Part shown: one piece after another, positions 1 to 8,930 of the stretch
How positions within the stretch are numbered: position 1 is the stretch's first letter
Layout of the letters: the number at the start of each line of letters is the position of its first letter
The notes under the pieces: generated by a model
Database searches by the model: none
The model's input: only the letters and a program-made list of their open reading frames with translations
What the model was told of the DNA's origin: nothing
NCBI GenBank assembly: GCA_020846145.1
Contig: JADLEL010000049.1
Coordinates: 1 to 64,000 of the forward strand
Direction of reading: 5' to 3'
Length of the DNA stretch: 64,000 nt
DNA from: Pirellulales bacterium
GTDB taxonomy: Bacteria > Planctomycetota > Planctomycetia > Pirellulales > Thermoguttaceae
Translations under genes and position numbers: made by a program

Positions 1-28
1 GTTTTGTGCTACAATTTCGTACTTCATG

Positions 29-86
29 GGTATCCTTGCATCCCGTTTGGGAACTGTTTTCGCCAACAGGCAAGGATACCTTTTTT
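29..86 (+). terminator. Hairpin with T-run, probable terminator of a gene outside the window
   Basis: An 11-bp perfect stem (GGTATCCTTGC at 29-39 with GCAAGGATACC at 70-80) closes a 30-nt loop and is followed by six T residues. This looks like a Rho-independent terminator for a gene ending left of the window. The loop is longer than usual, so a small structured RNA is an alternative. Confidence 0.55.
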
Positions 87-419
87 CATTGGTTGCGGCT
101 ACGCCGCGCTAGGAATAATGCGGGCTATCGAAAGCAGCACGTCTCACCTCTAACAAAGAAATAATTCGGAGGCAGCGTTTATTTTCGTTCGTTTACTTGG
201 TGGGAGGACGGTCGAAAGATTCGTCCAAGGGGCATCCTCCTTGCCGGTGCGATCGATTCTACGACTGGTTCTTCGATTCTTTTGCTCGTCTCATCGAGTT
301 GAGGGTTTCGGCCCCGTCGGTCGATTCGATCGGAAAGATTTCGGCGGCGCGTTATTTTTTCAGTCCGGATCGTCGCGATCCGGAAATCGTTGCTTTTTCA
401 AACTTAAGGAGACCGAAAG

Positions 420-1208
420 ATGCGAGAAATGTCATTGACGAGTTCGATTTCACTTTCCGGCAAAAACGCGCGGAAAACGGCGCGCGTCCTGGGGGCAATT
501 CTGCTTGCATGTTTTGCCTTGCCGTCTATCGCCGGCGCAACGTGCTACGTTCCCGACAATGGATTGGGCACGGCCGATCTGCCCATCCCCTGCCCCTATT
601 ACACGCCCATCGACGACATGAATATCGTCGACGGATTGCCCCCCGGCACGACGGTCGAGATCGATGCCATTTTGAGCGGCATGGCCGGCGTGGAAATCCC
701 CTTTGGCGTTTACGCGGGAGGCAATAGCCAATCCTATTCGGGCATTTTAGCAATTCCCTTGATCGGCACCGGCACCTTGGCCGGATACTCTCGTCCGGGA
801 ATGACCATGCCCGTTACCGGCTCGACGGGCTCCAATTCCCGATCGCCGTATATGGCCACCCAATCGTTCAATACGGAGATGTTCCAACTTCAAGGGCAAC
901 TCTTGGGCGATCCGGATTTCGACCTCTTGCGGATCACCGCCGGCACGAGCTTCGGCTTGCCCAGCCCCGGGCACACCACGTTGACCCAAGCCGGCGGCGG
1001 CAACTGGGCGGTCGATAGCTTTTTCGATATCACCTACCGCATCGATTTCGTCGGTGCCCCCGGCAGTCCGTTGGCCGGCATGAGCGGCAGCACGACGGGC
1101 ACGATCCGTTTTCAAACGGAGCCCGTGCCCGAGCCGGGAACGATCGTTTTACTCTGCGCTGCGGGCATGGCGGGATTGGCGGTTGCGATTCGCAAACGCA
1201 AGGGCTAA
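420..1208 (+). CDS. Small PEP-CTERM exported protein
   Basis: This is a 262-residue exported protein of unknown function. An N-terminal signal peptide has its hydrophobic core around residues 24-36 and a likely cleavage near SIAGA. The C-terminus is a complete PEP-CTERM signal: the motif VPEPGT, a hydrophobic helix (IVLLCAAGMAGLAVAI) and a basic tail RKRKG. In families studied elsewhere this signal is recognised and removed by an exosortase, delivering the protein to the exopolysaccharide layer or surface. No exosortase lies in this window. The middle is rich in Gly, Ser, Thr and Pro and matches no enzyme family I recognise. AAGGAG lies 8 nt before the ATG. A perfect hairpin follows the stop. 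Confidence 0.85.
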   Translation: MREMSLTSSISLSGKNARKTARVLGAILLACFALPSIAGATCYVPDNGLGTADLPIPCPYYTPIDDMNIVDGLPPGTTVEIDAILSGMAGVEIPFGVYAGGNSQSYSGILAIPLIGTGTLAGYSRPGMTMPVTGSTGSNSRSPYMATQSFNTEMFQLQGQLLGDPDFDLLRITAGTSFGLPSPGHTTLTQAGGGNWAVDSFFDITYRIDFVGAPGSPLAGMSGSTTGTIRFQTEPVPEPGTIVLLCAAGMAGLAVAIRKRKG

Positions 1209-1244
1209 CCGAAGGCCGAAAGTCAATCCAACTTTGGAATAAAC

Positions 1245-1277
1245 GAAGATCGGCGGCGCTACTCGCCGCCGATCTTC
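1245..1277 (+). terminator. Perfect 14-bp hairpin after the PEP-CTERM gene
   Basis: GAAGATCGGCGGCG pairs perfectly with CGCCGCCGATCTTC across a 5-nt loop. There is no T-run, so it may end transcription weakly or protect the mRNA 3' end. It abuts MITE-A copy 1. Confidence 0.6.
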
Positions 1278-1280
1278 GAT

Positions 1281-1486
1281 GCAAGCCTTCGCGCCCCGGT
1301 CGGGGACTGGTCCATTTTTCGGCGGGAAAACGGATTTTGCGGACAAACGGTAGGCCGAAAACATGGACCTGCCCCCTTCCCGCGGCGCGAGGGGGACAGT
1401 CCCATTTTCGCGGCGATTAAGCACTTTTATGGCACCATCATCTATTGCGCCGCGAAAATCGGGACAGTCCCCCCGTGAACGGTTGC
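1281..1486 (+). mobile_element. MITE-A copy 1 (degenerate ends)
   Basis: This is a full-length member of the ~205-bp family. Both hairpin modules are present (GGGGACTGGTCC...GGACCTGCCC and GGGGGACAGTCCC...GGGACAGTCCCCC). The termini have drifted: GCAAGCCTTCGC on the left and GTGAACGGTTGC on the right instead of GTAAGCGTTCAC and GTGAACGGTTAC. I see no convincing target duplication, only CGAT shared by the flanks, so this looks like an old copy. Confidence 0.85.
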
Positions 1487-1560
1487 GATGGGCGAAACGG
1501 CGCGGGATGCGCGTCGTCCGCCGCATGGGATTCGCCGAAGGGCAGACCCTCGTTTCGGGC

Positions 1561-2235
1561 CTAACCGCTCCCCAACTCGCTGTAGCGAAACTCGTAGCAT
1601 TGCGAGCAGAGCATGGCTCCGTCCAGCGAAAGCGCGTCCAGCACGGGAATCCCGCAGAATGCACAACATTGTTCCGGGTGCGCGCGGGCGTGAAAGCTGA
1701 GGACCAATAGATCGTGGGGTTGCCCATTGATATCCAGGGCATGATCCCGCAAGACCGCTTCTTCCGTAAAGCCGAGCTGTTGGAACAGGTTGCGCGCGCC
1801 GGATTGGTCCGGCGTCATGCGGGCGACGACTTTCGTCGCCCCCTCGCCCAAAACCATCTCGAACGCCAACTCCACCATCAGCCGCCCGATCCCGATGCCG
1901 CGGGCCGATTCCGCCACCACCACCCGAAGCTCGGCGACGTGGCGCGTCCAAGGCACGCTGCCCCGGTCGATCGACACATAACCGATGGCGGCGTCGCCCT
2001 CCCAGGCCGTCAAAGTGACGAGGTTTCCCACCAATACCCCTTTAATCCAGCGATCCACCTCGGTCGGTTGCGAGATGTCTCGTTCGAGAAACAGCAAATC
2101 GTTCGCGGGAAGCATCCGCGCAAACGCGATCATCCGCTCGCGATCCTCCGCCGCGAGGGGCCGCAAGACCACGGTCCGCCCTTTGAGGCCGTATCGCAGG
2201 GGAAAATCGTGCTTGGGAACGAGAGGGGTTTTCAT
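1561..2235 (-). CDS. GNAT N-acetyltransferase with C-terminal zinc-ribbon-like tail
   Basis: This is a 224-residue protein. Residues about 15-170 form a GNAT acetyltransferase domain; the acetyl-CoA pyrophosphate-binding stretch is visible as ESARGIGIGRLMVELAFE, and the end of the fold as NLFQQLGFTEEAVLRDH. A short tail then carries two Cys pairs (CCAFC and CSQC), a probable treble-clef or zinc ribbon that most GNATs lack. The acetyl acceptor cannot be told from sequence. I chose the ATG at MKTPLV; an in-frame TTG three codons upstream is possible, and no strong ribosome site decides between them. It is transcribed divergently from the CBS gene. Confidence 0.8.
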   Translation of the reverse strand: MKTPLVPKHDFPLRYGLKGRTVVLRPLAAEDRERMIAFARMLPANDLLFLERDISQPTEVDRWIKGVLVGNLVTLTAWEGDAAIGYVSIDRGSVPWTRHVAELRVVVAESARGIGIGRLMVELAFEMVLGEGATKVVARMTPDQSGARNLFQQLGFTEEAVLRDHALDINGQPHDLLVLSFHARAHPEQCCAFCGIPVLDALSLDGAMLCSQCYEFRYSELGSG

Positions 2236-2670
2236 GGCTGCCAAAAGAGCCTGATTTCTCGCGGCTCTTGCGGTTTATGCGGGATTGTAGTAGTCTGAAC
2301 GGGACCGATCACTAGGGTGATATTAGAGCGAATGCCCTGCGTTGTCAAGGGATTCCATCGGATCGGCCCGCGGATTAAAAAAAACAATCGAAGCGCTTAT
2401 TCCGCGACTTGCCGAACCTGGGACGCAAGGCTAAAATTGCGGTGATCCACATCCGGCCGTCGCCCTCCGATCGATCGTGAATCGCCGGTTTCGAAATGGC
2501 TCGGAATCGACTAGCAAGCTCTTTTCCCAAGGTATCGCGCCGCGGCCGGCGCAAAAAGCCGATGATTCCGAAAGGCGGAACCAGGCTTTGGCGCGAATCC
2601 GTCCGCGCGATCGACGGCGCAAGTCCGCAATCGTCCAATCGATAATTATTTCGCTAAAGGAAACCGGGAA
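2236..2670. other. Divergent intergenic region, no gene seen
   Basis: This stretch separates the GNAT gene (minus) from the CBS gene (plus), so it must hold both promoters, but I cannot name convincing -35/-10 boxes. Short reading frames here show no family resemblance. Confidence 0.5.
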
Positions 2671-3117
2671 ATGTCCACCGTCCGTAAACTTCTCGAATCC
2701 AAACAAGATGAAACCAACTATTCGGTCGAGGCGAACGATACGGTATATCGGGCTCTCCAAGTGATGGACGAGGCAAACATCGGCGCGGTCCTCGTTACCG
2801 ATCGCGGCAAGATCGTCGGCATCTACACCGAACGAGATTACCTCAAGAAAGGCGAGTTGGAGGGCCGCACCGCGAAAACGACCTTGCTCAAGGAGGTGAT
2901 GACGGACGGGATGTACACCGTCGGGATGGATACCTCCATCGACCAGTGCAAGGCGTTGATGAAGGCCCATCGGATTCGGCACATGCCCATCGTCGAGAAC
3001 GGCCAGTTGCTGGGTCTGGTATCCATGCGGGATGTGATGAATCTGGCGCTGGACGAAAAGGAAAGCGAGCTCAAAGGGCTGGAAAACTATATCCTCGCAT
3101 CGGGTTTTGCCAGTTGA
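2671..3117 (+). CDS. Stand-alone two-CBS-domain protein
   Basis: This 148-residue protein consists of a tandem pair of CBS motifs (about residues 8-65 and 75-133), as seen in VLVTDRGKIVGIYTERDYL and HMPIVENGQLLGLVSMRDVM. Such stand-alone pairs bind adenine nucleotides (AMP, ATP, sometimes NAD) and regulate partner proteins; the partner is not evident here. There is no signal peptide, so it is cytoplasmic. AAAGGAAA lies just upstream of the ATG. It is monocistronic: the next feature is an inverted MITE-A copy. Confidence 0.88.
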   Translation: MSTVRKLLESKQDETNYSVEANDTVYRALQVMDEANIGAVLVTDRGKIVGIYTERDYLKKGELEGRTAKTTLLKEVMTDGMYTVGMDTSIDQCKALMKAHRIRHMPIVENGQLLGLVSMRDVMNLALDEKESELKGLENYILASGFAS

Positions 3118-3127
3118 CCTCTCCGAC

Positions 3128-3330
3128 GTAACCGTTCACGGGGGACTGTCCCGATTTTTGCGGCGCGAAAGATGATGGCGCCTTAAAAGTGCTTAATCGC
3201 CGCGAAAATGGGACTGTCCCCCTCGCGCCGCGGGGAGGGGACAGGTCCATGTTTTCGGCCTGCCGTTTGTCCGCAAAATACGTTATCCCGCCGAAAAATG
3301 GACCACCCCGACCGGGGCGCGAACGCTTAC
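3128..3330 (-). mobile_element. MITE-A copy 2, with near-perfect 8-bp target duplication
   Basis: The element is inverted relative to most copies and begins GTAACCGTTCAC and ends GAACGCTTAC on the plus strand. The flanks are TCTCCGAC (left) and TCCCCGAC (right), which match at 7 of 8 positions and fit an 8-bp target duplication. Both hairpin modules are intact apart from a small deletion in the first arm. Confidence 0.9.
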
Positions 3331-3466
3331 TCCCCGACTTTGCCGCAAAGGCTCTTCGCCCTGGCGATTCGAAAGCATCGTTTTCTCGGTCATTGCCCCG
3401 TCGTCGACAACGGCGCGTGCCGTGGAGGTTGCCGTTATCGGCGCGTCGGCGAACCCGGTTTCAGGG

Positions 3467-6400
3467 CTATTTTTTTGCGTTCCGGTTGATCGGCGGCAGA
3501 AATCTGAACTTCACGGTCGATTCCAGCGCTTGGCCGTTTTTGATGAGCTTTCCGCGGCCGTAGTTTTCGATCCACTCGCCCGATGAATTCGTGCCGCCGC
3601 TCCAATCGGTGATGCGGCAGTCGATCCGCTCGCCATCGACCGTCGCGCGGACGTTTTGCGAGCCGTTCGAGAGAAACAGTACGCCGGCGCCCGAATCGGG
3701 ATACCGCAGCGAAGCCCAATGGATATGCCGCTTCGTCGCGCGAAAGTCCGGGCAGCCCAGCGGCGAGTTGTCGGCCGACCAAGCCCACGTCGGCGGCAAA
3801 TTCGCCCCGTGAAGGGTTACCGGTTTCGCCTGGCCATGAGGACGGCCGATATGATCCGGCGGATAAACGCTGAATTCCGCCTGGCGGTCCCACTCCAGCA
3901 ATTCGCACTGTCTCGGCGCCGAGAACTTGATGCCCGTCTCCCGGGCGTGGAAATCTTCGCCTTCGTACGTGAACGAGCTTCGAATCGCGATCTCGCCTTC
4001 GGGCGTAATCAGGTACTCGTATCCGCCGTTGAAATTCGGATATCGGCCCTTGACGACTACGCGAACGTTGCGCCCCTCGGGCTTGACGTCGAGAGAACCG
4101 AGCCGCCAGCCCTTTCCGTCGGGCAGGGGATGCATGGCATCGCCGGTTTTCGCCACGTGGAGCATCGGCGTTTCCCACAAGATCGAAACGCCATAGCCGA
4201 CGCCGCGCCGCAGATGTCCGTAAACGTGGCCGAATCCAAGCTCGAAATTCGAGCCGTTTACGAACGTCGTGCCGCCGTTCAATCGGTTGCGCTCATAGAT
4301 TTTGATCGGCGAAGGGGACGTCGCTTGGACGTTTGGCGGGGGCGTTTCCTTCGCCGTGCCGATCGGCAAGCGATAGCTATCGATCGTCTGCCCCTTGGCG
4401 TCGCGGAAATCGATCGCCAGCACGTCGCCCATTTTCGGCGCACCGGCGTCGATGGCCAGCTCGCCGGCCGACCGCGGCCCGACGGAAGCGCGCAGCGCGC
4501 CCTTCCGAGTTCCGAGTTGCCAATCGATCGAAAGTTCCGAAAGATCGGTGAAATCGTAGCGGTTTTGAACCGGGATGCGAATCGGCTCTCCGGCCTTGGG
4601 CAGGGGGAGGGGAGTTTCCTTGAGTATCACGGGCGAGTGCAGTTTCTTGACGATCCAGAACTCGGGCTTGCGCCGCCGCCAGGAATCCACGACGCCCCAG
4701 GGTGCATCGCCGCAAAGTCCCCGGCCCGCAATATCGTACATTTCCTCGCTAAAGCGTTCGGGGATCCAGCCGCGGCCGTTTTCCCGGCCCATGTTGGGCA
4801 CGCAGAACATATCATCGGCCCAGGCCCAAATCTGGGAGCCTTGAACCACCTTGCTCTCGGCGAACTTGCGGTACACATCGATCAGCGGCTCGGCGTAATA
4901 ATCCCGAATGCCGGGATCGAGGTAGAGATCGGCATGTTCGTAGAACGCGCCTTGATAGATGCAGAAGGATTCGTCCCAGAGCAGCGGCTTTTTGCCCGCC
5001 TTTTCGGCTTCTTCGATGAGCCTGACGCTTATCGGATTATGCCGGATGTCGAGGTCCAGCGAATTTTGGTAACTTCCGCCGAGGGGGCGCGTGGGATCGG
5101 CGGCCTTGACCCACTCGGCGCTGCGCTGGAACCCGTATCCGAACCCGCTTTCGTTGCAGATCGACCACATGAAGACGCTGGGATGATTGCGGTCTCGCGC
5201 CAGCAATTCGGCGTTCAACTGCATGATGCGGGGCGTGAGCCGCAGGTCGTCGGCGACTTCGGCCCAGCAAAAGGGGCCTTCGTCTTCCACATAAACGCCC
5301 ATCTCGTCGGCATAATCGAGTAGCGCGGGGAGCGGCGGATAATGCGATGTCCGCAAGGAGTTCAAGTTGGCCTCCTTCATCAGCGCCAGATCGAGCCGTT
5401 CGAGCTCGGGCGTCACCGCGCGGCCCATCAACGGGTGTTGATCGTGATGGCAAGCGCCTTTGATCTTCACCGGCTTGCCGTTGATCAAGAGTTCGGTTCC
5501 GCGAACGTCGGTCTGGCGGAAGCCGATCTTCTGGATGAGCGTTTGAATCGTGCGGCCGCCGGCTTGAAGTTCAATGAGAAATCCGTAGAGATGCGGATGT
5601 TCGGCATCCCACTTCTTGGGCGACTTTACCGGAAGATCGATGTCCACTTCGGCTCTCGACCAAGACGCTACGCCGGTTGGCAACGACTTTTCTCCACTGG
5701 TTAATTTTGCGCCTTCCAAGTCAACGAGCGTGAATTTCACGGTGGCTCCATCGAGCGGGACCGCCGATTCATTGACGACGGCTATCTTGCCCGAAACCGC
5801 GGCATCCTCGAACCGGTCATCGAAAATCGTGGCGATTTGCACCGCGGCGACGTGCTTCTCGGGCACGCGGAAGAGATAAACGCCGCGGATGATGCCGGCA
5901 AGATCGAAGTCGGCGTATTCGCTCATCTTGTCCAGTTCGTCGCTGGTGACGTTGTGCTGCGTTACTCGGAGCGCAAGCAGGTTTTCTCCCGGATGCACCG
6001 CGTCGGTTACGTCGATCTCGAAGGGCGTAGCTCCGCCTTCGTGATAGGCAAGTTTTTTCCCGTTCACCCAGACCTCGGCGCCGCTGTAAACGCCTTCGAA
6101 CCGCAGTTTAATCCGGCCCTCGCCGGCGGGAGCTTCGAACTTGCGGAGATACCCGCCCACGTTGTCGGGAGAGTGAAAACCTTCCATCTCCCAATGGGCC
6201 GGCACTTTGATCGCGGACCACGAGCCGGCATCGAAATCGGGCTTCCAAAATTCATCGGGCGGATTGAGGGCGAACTTCCATTGCTTGCCGTCCAAGAGCA
6301 CGACGGCGTTGCCCGCGTCGAACGGCGTCAGCCCATATTGAAGATTTGTCGCGTCCACGGCGGTCTCCGAAGCGGCTCCGCCGATCGTTACGGCCGCCTT

Positions 6401-7072
6401 CACCTGGCCGGACAATCCCAGCGGCATGGGCGCGAAAAACAGGCCTTTTTCGTCGCTTTTCACCGTCGCGCGCCAGGGTCCCCTTTTCGCCTGGCCGGCA
6501 AGCACGACTTCCGCGCCGATCACGGGGGCCGAGCCATATTGGTCGGTGACGATGCCGATGATTCCCCCGTTGGCGTCCGAGGCAAGCGCCGCGACCGGGG
6601 GCGCGGACTTTTCGTAAACCGCGACTTCCGTAAAGCTCGGGCCGCCGGCAAAATTCGCGATTCGGAGTTTGCCGATTTTCCGCGGCTGGATGCCGGAAAA
6701 CACCACCCGCGGCAACTTTTCGCCGGAACCGCCGAAATGTTGGATGGTCTCCCAGTTCCCGCTCGCATCGTCCCACGCTTGCAGGTCCATCGCCGTGGTG
6801 AACTTGTCGTATTGCACGATCGCCACCTGCCCGACGAGAACAGGCTCCTTCCATTCCAATTGATACCAAACGCCGTCGAAATGGGCCGCCTTGGCGGACC
6901 AGCGGGTGCCGGTGTTATCGTCGATCGCTTTCTCAGGGCTTAGGTCCTCGCTGAGCGACTCGGAGGCCGTCGCTTTCGCCCGCAATGCAAGATTCTCAGC
7001 CGCCGCCGCCGCGGTCGTCCAACATAGCGCAAGGGCAAGCGGGAAAACCAAGATCGTTCCGTGCGTTTTCAT
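3467..7072 (-). CDS. Secreted GH2 beta-galactosidase-like enzyme with N-terminal discoidin domain
   Basis: This is a 1201-residue glycoside hydrolase family 2 protein, probably a beta-galactosidase or relative acting on exported or periplasmic glycans. A signal peptide (MKTHGTILVFPLALALCW) is followed by an F5/8 type C (discoidin) carbohydrate-binding domain (~25-155), a CarboxypepD_reg-like beta domain (~165-240), the GH2 sugar-binding and Ig-like domains (~260-520) and the TIM barrel. The barrel carries the acid/base Glu in WSICNESGFG (~641) and a candidate nucleophile Glu in LLWDESF (~701). The C-terminal third has the LacZ small-chain beta-sandwich (RRGVGYGVSILWE onward). The start is set by AGGAGAATGAG before ATG; a longer in-frame extension upstream has no signal peptide at its end. 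Substrate is inferred from family only. Confidence 0.9.
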   Translation of the reverse strand: MKTHGTILVFPLALALCWTTAAAAAENLALRAKATASESLSEDLSPEKAIDDNTGTRWSAKAAHFDGVWYQLEWKEPVLVGQVAIVQYDKFTTAMDLQAWDDASGNWETIQHFGGSGEKLPRVVFSGIQPRKIGKLRIANFAGGPSFTEVAVYEKSAPPVAALASDANGGIIGIVTDQYGSAPVIGAEVVLAGQAKRGPWRATVKSDEKGLFFAPMPLGLSGQVKAAVTIGGAASETAVDATNLQYGLTPFDAGNAVVLLDGKQWKFALNPPDEFWKPDFDAGSWSAIKVPAHWEMEGFHSPDNVGGYLRKFEAPAGEGRIKLRFEGVYSGAEVWVNGKKLAYHEGGATPFEIDVTDAVHPGENLLALRVTQHNVTSDELDKMSEYADFDLAGIIRGVYLFRVPEKHVAAVQIATIFDDRFEDAAVSGKIAVVNESAVPLDGATVKFTLVDLEGAKLTSGEKSLPTGVASWSRAEVDIDLPVKSPKKWDAEHPHLYGFLIELQAGGRTIQTLIQKIGFRQTDVRGTELLINGKPVKIKGACHHDQHPLMGRAVTPELERLDLALMKEANLNSLRTSHYPPLPALLDYADEMGVYVEDEGPFCWAEVADDLRLTPRIMQLNAELLARDRNHPSVFMWSICNESGFGYGFQRSAEWVKAADPTRPLGGSYQNSLDLDIRHNPISVRLIEEAEKAGKKPLLWDESFCIYQGAFYEHADLYLDPGIRDYYAEPLIDVYRKFAESKVVQGSQIWAWADDMFCVPNMGRENGRGWIPERFSEEMYDIAGRGLCGDAPWGVVDSWRRRKPEFWIVKKLHSPVILKETPLPLPKAGEPIRIPVQNRYDFTDLSELSIDWQLGTRKGALRASVGPRSAGELAIDAGAPKMGDVLAIDFRDAKGQTIDSYRLPIGTAKETPPPNVQATSPSPIKIYERNRLNGGTTFVNGSNFELGFGHVYGHLRRGVGYGVSILWETPMLHVAKTGDAMHPLPDGKGWRLGSLDVKPEGRNVRVVVKGRYPNFNGGYEYLITPEGEIAIRSSFTYEGEDFHARETGIKFSAPRQCELLEWDRQAEFSVYPPDHIGRPHGQAKPVTLHGANLPPTWAWSADNSPLGCPDFRATKRHIHWASLRYPDSGAGVLFLSNGSQNVRATVDGERIDCRITDWSGGTNSSGEWIENYGRGKLIKNGQALESTVKFRFLPPINRNAKK

Positions 7073-7189
7073 CTCATTCTCCTGGTGCAAGGGGGAGGGG
7101 AACCGTGCAATAGAGACAACATCGATGGGCGGCACGATTCCTTCAGCCGTTCATTGTACTGGATTATTTTACCAAAGGAATCGGCAGCG
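7073..7189. other. Short gap before the IS66 remnant
   Basis: This is the upstream region of the GH2 gene on the minus strand and presumably holds its promoter. I see no gene and no clear boxes. Confidence 0.4.
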
Positions 7190-8005
7190 GCTACGGCATC
7201 CGCTCGGCTCCGCGAAATTCCAAGAGCAAGATGCGCTCTTGCGCCAGGCGGTGGAGGCTTTTGCGCGCTCGGACGGTGGAAGAACTTTCCGATGCCAAAC
7301 TCCGCCAACCGTGCCGCAAGGTTCTGAAGAGCTTGCAAGAGCACTGGGCGGGATTGGTCCGCTTCGTGGAGAATCCGTCGATTCCGATGGAAGATATCGC
7401 TTCGGAACGCGCGGTCCGCGGCCCGGCCGTGGCACGCAAGAACTTCTACGGCTCCGGTTCGCTATGGAGCGGACGCCTGGCGGCAACGATGTTTTCGCTT
7501 TTTGCCACGCTCAAATCGTAAGCGTTCACGCCTCGGTCGGGGACTGGTCCATTTTTCGGCGTGTAAACGTATTCTGTGGACAAACGGTAGGCCGAAAACA
7601 TGGACCTGTCCCCTTCCCGCGGCGCAAGGGGGACGGTCCCATTTTTGCGGCGATTAAGCACATTTACGGCACCATCATCTTTCGCGCCGCAAAAATTGGG
7701 ACAGTCCCCTGTGAACGGTTACCGAAAATCAATCCGCGACGGTGGCTGACGTGGTATCTGGAAAACCGTGCCGCGGCGGGCGGAAAGGCCCCGAAAGACA
7801 TCCAGCCGTTTCTCCCTTGGAATCTTTCCCGCGAACGGCGAGCGGAACTCGGCGACCCAACGGCAGTTCCCGCGACCGCCGATACTTCCTAAACTCGCGC
7901 TCAGCCATGTCCTGAGCCAAAAATCCCTGACCCAATCCACTCCCCATCGTCGGGGCATCTGCCTCTGGGCATTTCCCCGCGTCGACGGATTGGACGAAGG
8001 TTTAC
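7190..8005 (+). pseudogene. Remnant of an IS66-family transposase, split by MITE-A copy 3
   Basis: Three pieces resemble the C-terminal part of IS66 transposases. The first (~7200-7262, frame A) reads KFQEQDALLRQAVEAFA. After a frameshift a second piece reads to 7517 and contains CRKVLKSLQEHWAGL, RGPAVARKNFYGSGS and GRLAATMFSLFATLK. Past the 205-bp MITE-A insertion, a third piece reads INPRRWLTWYLENRA and DIQPFLPWNLSRE, the usual IS66 C-terminus. The N-terminal zinc finger, the DDE core and the accessory tnpA/tnpB genes are missing. A possible right terminal repeat ends GGTTTAC at 8005, since IS66 ends read GTAA inward; this is a guess. The fragment is non-functional. Confidence 0.85.
7518..7722 (+). 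mobile_element. MITE-A copy 3, inside the IS66 transposase remnant
   Basis: This is a full 205-bp copy with termini GTAAGCGTTCAC and GTGAACGGTTAC. The flanks CTCAAATC and CGAAAATC agree at 6 of 8 positions, a decayed duplication. It separates the transposase codons ending FATLK from those starting KINPRRW. The second module carries paired changes (TTTTTGCGGCG opposite CGCCGCAAAAA) that keep the stem intact. Confidence 0.92.
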
Positions 8006-8572
8006 CACCGCGTTTTCATATCCTCTTGTGAAATAAGTATTTACGAAATTGGACCAGGTCTTTGGCACTACAACATCGATCTTTTTTGCGAGGATTACCG
8101 GGCATCAATTCAGCCGCACAGCGAGGCCTAACCGATTAAGGCCGCTGGAACGCGGCCGCGGCGGCCCAAAGGGCCGGCAGTTCGCCCAGCCCCAGGCAAT
8201 GCCTGGGGAAAAAGTCGCGGTATAACATTTTCGCGTCGGCCCAACGGGCCAATCGTTCGCCTTCTCGAAGGAGATCGGCCGGGAAAGATGGGCCTGGAAT
8301 GAACGCGACGGGGCCTCGTTCCCCCTGGGCGTTGCCAGGGCTGGGCGAACGGCTGGGCCTTCGGCCCGATATCGAGGAAATCCGCGCTCGAAAACGCAAT
8401 TCCATTGCTCCTTGCGATTCATTCCTTGAAATTCCGGCAAACCAAATCATCGGGTATGCTTGATCCGGATGAGTCCTTATTCGATAACGAAAGTTGTGGA
8501 AGACCGAAGCCCCAACCGTGGAAGAAAAGCTTGACGTCAAAGGCGAGAACGCGGAAGGAAATCCGAAAGGAG
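8006..8572. repeat. Gene-free region rich in palindromes
   Basis: Several short dyads are crowded between about 8140 and 8390: CCCCAGGCAATGCCTGGGG, GGCCCAACGGGCC, CCCTGGGCGTTGCCAGGG and GGGCCTTCGGCCC. Reading frames across them (for example on the minus strand at 8105-8440) have no family resemblance and are probably by-products of the repeats. No gene is supported. Confidence 0.6.
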
Positions 8573-8777
8573 GTAAGCGTTCACGCCCCGGTCGGGGACC
8601 GGTCCATTTTTCGGTGGGAAAACGTATTTTGTGGACAAACGGTAGGCCGAAAACATGGACCTGTCCCCTTCCCGCGGCGCGAGGGGGACAGTCCCATTTT
8701 CGCGGCGATTACGCAGTTTTAGAGCACCATAATCTTTTGCGCCGCGAAAATCGGGACAGTCCCCTGCGAACGGTTAC
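8573..8777 (+). mobile_element. MITE-A copy 4, with perfect 8-bp target duplication
   Basis: This is a full-length copy. The 8 bases before it (GAAAGGAG) are repeated exactly after it, the pattern left by IS66-type transposition. The first hairpin arm reads GGGGACCGGTCC, slightly different from the consensus GGGGACTGGTCC. Confidence 0.95.
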
Positions 8778-8905
8778 GAAAGGAGAAGCTCGAATGCCGA
8801 ATCTCGAATGACGAAGCTCGAATGCCGAAATAATTCTCCGCCTTCCTTCGACATTTAAGCTTCGACCTTCTTTCGTCCTTCGAGCTTCGACCTTCGGATT
8901 TTTCG
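8778..8905. repeat. Degenerate simple repeat (GAAGCTCGAATGCC units and inverted CTTCGACCTTC units)
   Basis: Short near-repeats of the type CGAATCTCGAATGACGAAG are followed by units in the opposite sense (CTTCGAGCTTCGACCTTCGG). The two halves can pair into a loose hairpin downstream of the histidine kinase gene. A 71-codon minus-strand frame over it is low complexity and not credible as a gene. Confidence 0.6.
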
Positions 8906-8930
8906 TTGCCCTCCGCGGCGATCGGTTTAT

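Noticed and set aside
3656-5323. 555-codon plus-strand frame opposite the GH2 gene
   Set aside because: Antisense shadow of a clear GH2 gene in a GC-rich genome; Arg/Ala-rich with no domain.
7446-7661. Recurrent frames reading like NRRENGTVPLAPREG on one strand of several MITE-A copies
   Set aside because: They are simply the translated hairpin arms of the repeat, lack ribosome sites and change frame between copies. The element is non-coding.
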